From positions 1-8,289 of the forward strand of contig CAZBZG010000215.1 of NCBI GenBank assembly GCA_964496245.1: 8,289 bases of DNA, read 5' to 3'. Below the pieces are notes generated by a model. The model did no database searches and was not told where the DNA came from. It saw nothing but the letters and a program-made list of their open reading frames with translations. The translations under genes and the position numbers were made by a program. Positions 1-4,449 of the stretch are shown here, piece after piece. Position 1 is the first letter of the stretch. Every line of letters begins with the position of its first letter. Source of the stretch: CAZBZG01 sp964496245 (GTDB lineage Bacteria; Planctomycetota; SZUA-567).

Positions 1-44
1 CCACCCCGAGGTGGACATGCGGCGGGACGTTGAGGGGTGGCGGG

Positions 45-68
45 CATGCCCACCCAAGGGTGGGCATG
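45..68. repeat. Palindrome B, copy 1
   Basis: CATGCCCACCC at 45-55 is the exact reverse complement of 58-68, separated by AA. In copy 2 the centre is GA instead, so the only base that differs between the two 90-base copies lies in the centre of this palindrome and leaves the stem intact. Confidence 0.85.
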
Positions 69-89
69 GCACCCGAGCGTGTTTCCCCC

Positions 90-111
90 CATCCCTCCTC
101 GATCCCGTGTT
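90..111 (-). repeat. Diverged copy of the 3' end of the neighbouring regulator gene
   Basis: Bases 90-111 match 224-245, the last codons of the sigma-54 regulator, at 18 of 22 positions without gaps. They sit at the corresponding place in the repeat, apart from a 6-base difference in the C-run and stop region. Read on the minus strand the fragment encodes REHGIEEG, against RKHGVGEE in the intact gene, but it has no stop at the matching place. The simplest reading is that the duplicated unit included the gene tail. A chance match in C-rich sequence is less likely but not excluded. Confidence 0.5.
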
Positions 112-122
112 CCCTGTGGGTG

Positions 123-148
123 GCATGTCCACCCCGAGGTGGACATGC
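123..148. repeat. Palindrome A (11-bp stem, 4-base loop)
   Basis: GCATGTCCACC at 123-133 pairs perfectly with 138-148 around the loop CCGA. The right arm of the other copy is visible at 10-20 and its left arm is cut by the window start. It could form a stable hairpin in RNA from either strand. No T-run follows on either side, so a classical intrinsic terminator is not supported. Confidence 0.85.
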
Positions 149-172
149 GGCGGGACGTTGAGGGGTGGCGGG

Positions 173-196
173 CATGCCCACCCGAGGGTGGGCATG
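173..196. repeat. Palindrome B, copy 2
   Basis: CATGCCCACCC at 173-183 is the exact reverse complement of 186-196, with GA at the centre. It shares the CATG ends and CCACC-type core of palindrome A, so the two may be diverged versions of one element. Confidence 0.85.
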
Positions 197-222
197 GCAC
201 CCGAGCGTGTTTCCCCCCCCCC

Positions 223-1576
223 TCATTCCTCCCCGACGCCGTGTTTGCGCATGAGGGAGTAGACGGTCTTGCGGCTGACGCCGAGCAGGCGGGCGGCTTC
301 GGTCTTGTTGGAGGCGCTGCGCTGGAGGGCCTCGGTGAGCAGGGCTTTCTCCTGTTCGTGCAGCGTGGGGATGGGGTCGCGCCGGGCCGCTTCCTCGCGC
401 ACGCGCGGCGGCAGGTTGGCCGGGCGGATGACGGTCTCCGGGCAGGAGGCGGCTGCGTGGAGCACGAGATTCTTGAGCTCGCGCACGTTGCCCGGCCAGG
501 CGTACTGCATGAGCAGGGTCAGGGCCTGGGGGCTGAAGCGGCGGATCTGCTTCCGGCCGCCGGATTGGGCCTCGGCGCAGAAGGCGCGCACGAGCGGGGG
601 GATGTCCTCGGGCCGGTCGCGCAGGGGCGGCAGCCAGATCATGCTCTCGATGATGCGGAAGAAGAGATCTTCCCGGAACCGGCCGTCGGCCACGAGCCCC
701 TCGAGGTCTTCGTTGGTGGCCACGATCACGCGCACGTTGACGTGGAGTTCCTTTTGCGCGCCCACGGGCCGGATGCGCTTCTGGTCGAGCACCCGCAGGA
801 GCGTGATCTGGGTCTGGGGCGAGGCCGCCTCGATTTCGTCGAGCAGGATCGTGCCCCCGCGGGCGGCTTCGAACAGGCCCTGCTTGNNNNNNNNNNTCCG
901 CACCGCTGAAGGCGCCCTTGACGTAGCCGAAGAGCTCGCTTTCGAGCAGGTTCTGCGGGAGGCCGCCGCAATTGACCGGGATGAAGGGGTGATCGCTGCG
1001 GGGGCCGAGCTCGTGGATGGCCCGGGCGGCGAGCTCCTTGCCCGTGCCGGTTTCGCCCTGGAGCAGGACCGTGCGGTCGGTCTTGGCGGCTGCATCGATC
1101 TGGCGGTAGACCTCGTTCATCTTGAGGCTGGACCCGATCAGCGCGCCGCACTGTTCGCGCCGGCCCGCGTCGCGGCGCAGGCGCGCATTCTCGCGCGCGA
1201 GCCTGCGCTTCTCCAAGCTGCGGCGGATCACGAGATCGATGTGGTCGAAGTTGACGGGTTTGGGGAAGTACTCCGCGGCGCCGAGCTTCAGCGCTTCGAG
1301 CGCGGTCTCCACCGTGGCATAGGCGGTCATGAGCAGGATGACGGCTTCCTCGTCGATTTCGCGCACGGCCCGCAGGATGTCGATCCCGCTCATGTGCGGC
1401 ATCTTGAGGTCGGTGATGACCACGTCGTACTCGTCCTCGCGAAAGAGGCCAATGCCCTCCGCCCCGGTGGACGCCACGTCCACCCGGTATCCGAACGAGC
1501 GCAAACGCGCCTCCACGCTCTCGCGCACAACGGGTTCGTCGTCGATCACGAGGATGCGCGTCTGGTCATCCGCCAT
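223..1576 (-). CDS. NtrC-family sigma-54-dependent response regulator (interrupted by assembly gap)
   Basis: This enhancer-binding response regulator should accept phosphate from the kinase encoded just upstream and then remodel sigma-54 RNA polymerase with its AAA+ ATPase. Residues 1-120 form a receiver: acidic pocket D12-D13, phospho-acceptor D56 in VITDLKMP, and K106 in FPKP. A linker leads to the AAA+ domain, with Walker A GETGTGKE at 174-181, loop-1 GAFSGA at 221-226 and, after the gap, Walker B GGTILLDEI, FREDLFFRI and WPGNVREL. A Fis-type helix-turn-helix ends the protein (SNKTEAARLLGVSRKTVYSL). The 10 Ns break the frame: the left and right parts read in different frames unless the gap is a multiple of three. 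With 6 missing bases the protein would be 449 residues, normal for NtrC. The ATG at 1576 is preceded by GAGGA inside the kinase gene, and the two genes overlap by 11 bp. The target promoters are unknown. Confidence 0.93.
887..896. other. Assembly gap of 10 Ns inside the sigma-54 regulator
   Basis: The gap falls just after the GAFSGA motif. Upstream, reading minus, the last partial codon is GA; downstream a C precedes the AAG CAG codons of KQGLFE. The reading frame needs a gap divisible by three, which 10 is not. Family spacing between GAFTGA and the following glycine predicts 6 missing bases. The break is therefore an artefact, not a natural frameshift. Confidence 0.95.
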
Positions 1577-3260
1577 GAGAGGGATCCTCGCCCTGCAGGC
1601 ATGCGGACACCGCCGTACCGAGTTCCTTTATGGTAAACGGCTTCTGAAGGAGGGGCAAGCCGCTTTCGCGGACAAAGCGCTCCACGCGCTCGTTCCGGAT
1701 GTGGCCCGAGAAGAGCAGGATGCGCGCCTGGGGATCGCGTGCGCGGATGGCGCGGCACGTCTCCACTCCGCTCATCTCGGGCATCATGATGTCCAGCAGC
1801 ACCAGGTCGACGCCGGTCGGATCCGCCTTGAACCGGGTGATCGCTTCCGGCGCGCCCGCGCACTCGGTGACTGTATAGCCGAGGGACCGGAGGATCTGCG
1901 CAGCGCTCTCGCGCACCAGGGGCTCGTCGTCGACCAGGAGCACGTGGCCCGTACCGGAGGGCGGCTGAGGCTTCGGCTCGGACACGCCAGGGCGGCGGGT
2001 CTCCCTGCCGAAGGGAAGCCGGATGCGCACGGTGGTGCCTTGGCCCGGGGTGCTTTCCACGCGCACCGTGCCGTGGTGCCCCTTGACGCAGCCGTAGAGC
2101 GCGGCGAGGCCGAGTCCCGTGCCTTTGCCCGCGGCCTTGGTGGTGAAGAAGGGTTCGAAGACGCGCTCGCGCGTGGTGGCATCCATGCCCACGCCCGTGT
2201 CGGAGATGGAGAGCTCGACGTAGTCGCCCGGTTGGATATCCATCTGTTCCCGGTCGCAGGCTTCGTGGGTCACGGTGACCTCGCGCGTGGCGAACGTCAG
2301 GCATCCGCCGTCGGGCATGGCGTCCCGGGCATTCACGGCCACGTTGAGGATGGCGTTGTCGACTTCCGCCATCGCGCCCCACACGACCGCGCGGGAGGCG
2401 CCGAGGTCCCGCTGGATGCGGATGCGCTTGTCGATCGAGGACTGCAGCAGGCGGATGACGTTCTCGACCACGCTGTGGAGATCGACCGCGCTCTCGCGTT
2501 TGCGGGCGCGGCGCGAAAACGTGAGCAGGTTGCTCACGTGATCGGAGGCGTTGTGCGCGGCGATCAGGATCTTGTCCGCGATGGCGCGGTGGGGAGCGCC
2601 TTCGGGGAGCTCCTCCCGCAGGATTTCGGCAAAGGCCTGGATGCCGGTGAGCTGGTTGTTGAAGTCGTGGGCCACCCCGCCCGCGAGTTCGCCGATGGCG
2701 CGCATCTTGTCCGAGTGGCGGAGGTGGTCTTGGAGCTTGCGGTGTTCGGTGATGTTCTCGAGGCAGACGAGCACGTGCTCGGTCTTGCGGAAGCGGACAG
2801 GGGCGGTGGAGACGAGGAGCGTCGCCTCCTCTGTCCGTCCCCGGCGCTGGAGGGCATATTGGGCCTCGACCTGGTGGTGGGGCTGGCCGGTGGCGAAGGT
2901 GTCCAGGACCGTGCGGCGGACCGCACAGGTTTCGCAGTGAGGCCCGAATCCGCAGCCTTCCGGCGCGTCGAGCGCGCGCAGGCAGCGCAGGGCCTCGCCG
3001 CCCCGGAGGCCGAGCATCTCCTCGCCCGGCCGGTCCGCAGCTGCGGCAGCTGCGCGGTTGAGCTTGCGCACCCGGCGGTCGCAATCGACCAGGAGCATGG
3101 CCACGGGTGCGTGATCGAGTACGGCGGCGAGCTCGACCATGGCCTCTTCGCCGTCCACTTCGTCCCAGAGCGACAGGGACGGGGCGGGCGCGCAGCCGTC
3201 GTCTGCGTGCCGGGGATCGGTGGCGTCGGGGGAAGCGTGTGCATCGTCGCGAGGCTGCAT
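1566..3260 (-). CDS. Soluble hybrid histidine kinase: Cys-rich PAS, HisKA, HATPase, receiver
   Basis: This 564-residue kinase probably phosphorylates the overlapping sigma-54 regulator. A PAS sensor spans about 42-172 and ends in LENITEHRKLQ. Inside it, C93, C103, C109 and C112 form a C-x10-C-x5-C-x2-C pattern followed by R115, which resembles Cys-cluster PAS domains of other bacterial kinases and may bind a metal or respond to redox (inference). The phospho-acceptor is H198 in GGVAHDFNNQLT, the HDFNN type. The ATPase shows an N-box near N306-N310, DTGVGM at 354-359, FEPFFTTK at 368-375 and GKGTGLGL at 378-385. A C-terminal receiver (about 438-555) has D444-D445, phospho-acceptor D490 and K540. 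No signal peptide or membrane helix is seen, so it should act in the cytoplasm. The ATG at 3260 is preceded by CGGAG 5 bases upstream. The role of the attached receiver (phosphate sink, brake or relay) cannot be told from sequence. Confidence 0.93.
   Translation of the reverse strand: MQPRDDAHASPDATDPRHADDGCAPAPSLSLWDEVDGEEAMVELAAVLDHAPVAMLLVDCDRRVRKLNRAAAAAADRPGEEMLGLRGGEALRCLRALDAPEGCGFGPHCETCAVRRTVLDTFATGQPHHQVEAQYALQRRGRTEEATLLVSTAPVRFRKTEHVLVCLENITEHRKLQDHLRHSDKMRAIGELAGGVAHDFNNQLTGIQAFAEILREELPEGAPHRAIADKILIAAHNASDHVSNLLTFSRRARKRESAVDLHSVVENVIRLLQSSIDKRIRIQRDLGASRAVVWGAMAEVDNAILNVAVNARDAMPDGGCLTFATREVTVTHEACDREQMDIQPGDYVELSISDTGVGMDATTRERVFEPFFTTKAAGKGTGLGLAALYGCVKGHHGTVRVESTPGQGTTVRIRLPFGRETRRPGVSEPKPQPPSGTGHVLLVDDEPLVRESAAQILRSLGYTVTECAGAPEAITRFKADPTGVDLVLLDIMMPEMSGVETCRAIRARDPQARILLFSGHIRNERVERFVRESGLPLLQKPFTIKELGTAVSACLQGEDPSHGG
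1585..1589 (-). promoter_or_regulatory. Ribosome binding site of the sigma-54 regulator, inside the kinase gene
   Basis: GAGGA on the minus strand lies 8 bases before the ATG at 1576, within the kinase codons for Gly-Glu-Asp near its C-terminus. Together with the 11-bp gene overlap it suggests translational coupling of kinase and regulator. Confidence 0.6.
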
Positions 3261-3523
3261 TGCGGCTCCGGCGTAGTGCCATCAAAAAGGAGTGCCGCCC
3301 GGCTGCATCGTCTTCCGGGGCTGGCACCCCCACCCGAGTCCGCAGCACGAAACGACACTCCATGCATGCGCGTGGTTGGGACGCGCACGGGCGTCGTCTC
3401 TGCCGCAGTCGGGTGTTTCGCGCAACCACAAAGCGGTGCGCGTGCCAGTTCGGAAGCCGGCGGCAGGATCATCGAAGTTCGGTTGTCAACGGGTCACTCT
3501 GAAAGGCGCCTCCTTTCCGAGAA

Positions 3524-3546
3524 CGGCCGGTCCATCGGACCGGTCG
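3524..3546. repeat. 10-bp dyad with 3-base centre, possible operator
   Basis: CGGCCGGTCC at 3524-3533 pairs with 3537-3546 around ATC, with one G-T wobble; the inner seven pairs (CCGGTCC/GGACCGG) are perfect. It lies about 265 bp upstream of the hybrid kinase start. There is no T-run on either side, which argues against a terminator and leaves an operator or activator site as the better guess. Confidence 0.4.
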
Positions 3547-3603
3547 GCTGATGGCTCGTCTGCAACGCGTGCTGGCGGGCGCTCTTCGGTGTCACGATTC
3601 GCA

Positions 3604-3621
3604 AGATGTTGCCCAGATGTT
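3604..3621. repeat. Direct repeat AGATGTT with 11-bp period
   Basis: AGATGTT occurs at 3604-3610 and 3615-3621. Repeats one helical turn apart are a common layout for tandem binding of a regulator dimer. With only seven bases each, chance is a real alternative. Confidence 0.25.
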
Positions 3622-3689
3622 AGCTGCACGCAATTGTGAGCCTACCACATGGGTGGCATGGTTGTCCGGTTAAAAGCGACGCATGCGCC

Positions 3690-3709
3690 CCCGGAATGTG
3701 GTATCCGGG
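3690..3709. repeat. Weak dyad CCCGGA/TCCGGG
   Basis: The six-base arms at 3690-3695 and 3704-3709 are exact, with an 8-base loop. The dyad lies next to the stronger inverted repeat at 3716-3750, downstream of the NarL-type regulator. It may belong to the 3' structure of that transcript. Confidence 0.25.
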
Positions 3710-3715
3710 AAACCC

Positions 3716-3750
3716 CCGATGCGTCGGCGATCACAGGGCAGACGCATCGG
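3716..3750 (-). terminator. Inverted repeat downstream of the NarL-type regulator, possible transcript end
   Basis: CCGATGCGTC at 3716-3725 is the exact reverse complement of 3741-3750, with a 15-base loop. It begins 26 bases past the regulator's stop codon, where a 3' hairpin would be expected. Only a TTT follows on the minus strand, so it is not a textbook intrinsic terminator. It may mark a processed or Rho-dependent end, or be a protein-binding site. Confidence 0.4.
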
Positions 3751-3776
3751 CGCGGATCACGTGCGCAAGGCGGCCT

Positions 3777-4445
3777 TCACGCCTGGCTGCGCATCCATTC
3801 GGCGGCGAACGTACGCAGGGCTGCGTTGTCCCAGAGGTCGAGCTTGCGGCGGATGGCCGCCTGGTGGGTCTCCACGGTTTTGACGCTGAGATCGAGCGTT
3901 TCAGCAATGGCGCTGGGGCCGAAGCCTTTGCCCATCCATTCCAGCACCTCGAGCTGGCGGTTGGAGAGCTGCTCGATCCCCGGTGCAGAGGAGCCGGATC
4001 CGCTGAATCGCTTGAGCAGCGTGGACTGCATGGCCGGCGAGACATAGATCTCGCCCCTCAGCAGCGTGCGGACGGCTGCCACGACCGTGTCCGCGGTCTC
4101 GGTCTTCATGACATACCCCTGCGCGCCGGCCCGGAGCGCGCGCTCGGCATAGATGCGCTCGTCGTGGACGGAGAGCACGAGCACGGCCACCTGAGGGAAC
4201 CGGCGGCGGATGTCCTTGACCAGATCCAGGCCGCTGCGGCCGGCCAGGGAGACGTCTACGAGCGCCAGATCGGGGGCCCCCTCCTCGATGCGGCGGAGCG
4301 CTTCGGCCCCGGTCTCGGCTTCACAGCAGACGGTCCATTCCTTCTCGGCTTCGAGCACCTCCCGGATGCCCCTGCGCACGACCGGATGGTCGTCCACGAT
4401 CAGGATGCGGCGTTCGTCCTTGTCGGAATCGTGGTGGATGCTCAT
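3777..4445 (-). CDS. NarL/LuxR-family response regulator
   Basis: This 222-residue transcription regulator should be phosphorylated by the kinase encoded immediately upstream. The receiver spans about 12-130: acidic pair D18-D19, phospho-acceptor D64 in LALVDVSLAG, S92 in VLSVHDER, and K114 in GYVMKTE. The C-terminal LuxR-type helix-turn-helix spans about 158-218, with LSNRQLEVLEWMGKG and the recognition helix VKTVETHQAAIRRKL. Both the length and the order are standard for the family. An upstream in-frame start at 4604 would add 53 low-complexity residues overlapping the kinase gene. The ATG at 4445 is preferred because it begins just before the receiver and follows AGAGAGGA by 7 bases. The kinase gene ends 4 bases upstream, so the two are almost certainly one operon. 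Target genes are unknown. Confidence 0.95.
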   Translation of the reverse strand: MSIHHDSDKDERRILIVDDHPVVRRGIREVLEAEKEWTVCCEAETGAEALRRIEEGAPDLALVDVSLAGRSGLDLVKDIRRRFPQVAVLVLSVHDERIYAERALRAGAQGYVMKTETADTVVAAVRTLLRGEIYVSPAMQSTLLKRFSGSGSSAPGIEQLSNRQLEVLEWMGKGFGPSAIAETLDLSVKTVETHQAAIRRKLDLWDNAALRTFAAEWMRSQA

Positions 4446-4449
4446 GCGA

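Larger units (their letters stand above)
1..218. repeat. Tandem repeat, 128-bp period, two copies (first cut by window edge)
   Basis: Bases 1-90 recur at 129-218 with a single difference (A at 56, G at 184). The 38 bases between them complete a 128-base unit. The last 13 of those (116-128) lead directly into the second copy and were presumably also present before the window start for copy 1. Each unit carries two palindromes, described separately. The array lies immediately downstream of the sigma-54 regulator gene on the minus strand, so it would be transcribed into that gene's 3' end if transcription continued. Open frames through it are low-complexity translations of the repeat and are not genes. 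It may act as a 3' mRNA-stabilising or terminating structure, or be one copy of a dispersed palindromic repeat family. The array may continue to the left. Confidence 0.9.
3261..3776. other. 516-bp noncoding region between the two kinase/regulator operons
   Basis: No convincing coding sequence is present on either strand. The region should contain the end of the NarL-type operon and the promoter of the hybrid kinase operon, both transcribed leftwards. It holds three dyads (3524-3546, 3690-3709, 3716-3750), a pair of 7-bp direct repeats 11 bp apart, and the string GGGTGGCATG at 3651-3660 that also occurs in the left-end repeat. A perfect TTGACA on the minus strand at 3489-3484 lacks a matching -10 at normal spacing. 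I see no -24/-12 sigma-54 promoter. Confidence 0.7.

Noticed and set aside
1..222. CRISPR array
   Set aside because: There are only two long repeat copies with a 128-base period, and no short repeat/spacer alternation.
11..909. Open frames on the plus strand through the left-end repeat
   Set aside because: They translate the repeat and then the antisense of the sigma-54 regulator, including the N gap.
1466..1484. GGTGGAC/GTCCACC dyad resembling the arms of palindrome A
   Set aside because: It lies inside the receiver codons for VDVAST and its arms are in the opposite order to palindrome A, so coding constraint and chance suffice.
3484..3489. Perfect TTGACA on the minus strand as a promoter for the hybrid kinase
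   Set aside because: No acceptable -10 lies 15-19 bases downstream; the nearest, ATGATC, is only 11 bases away.
1329..3551. 740-codon open frame on the plus strand
   Set aside because: It lies antisense to the hybrid kinase and regulator, whose domains are unmistakable. Its translation has no recognisable domain and is a by-product of GC-rich codon use.
3632..3641. AATTGTGAGC, identical to a lac-operator half
   Set aside because: It is a single 10-mer with no symmetric partner and no LacI-type regulator nearby.
3261..3776. Sigma-54 (-24/-12) promoter in the central noncoding region
   Set aside because: TGGCA-type strings occur on both strands, but none has TTGC at the required spacing.
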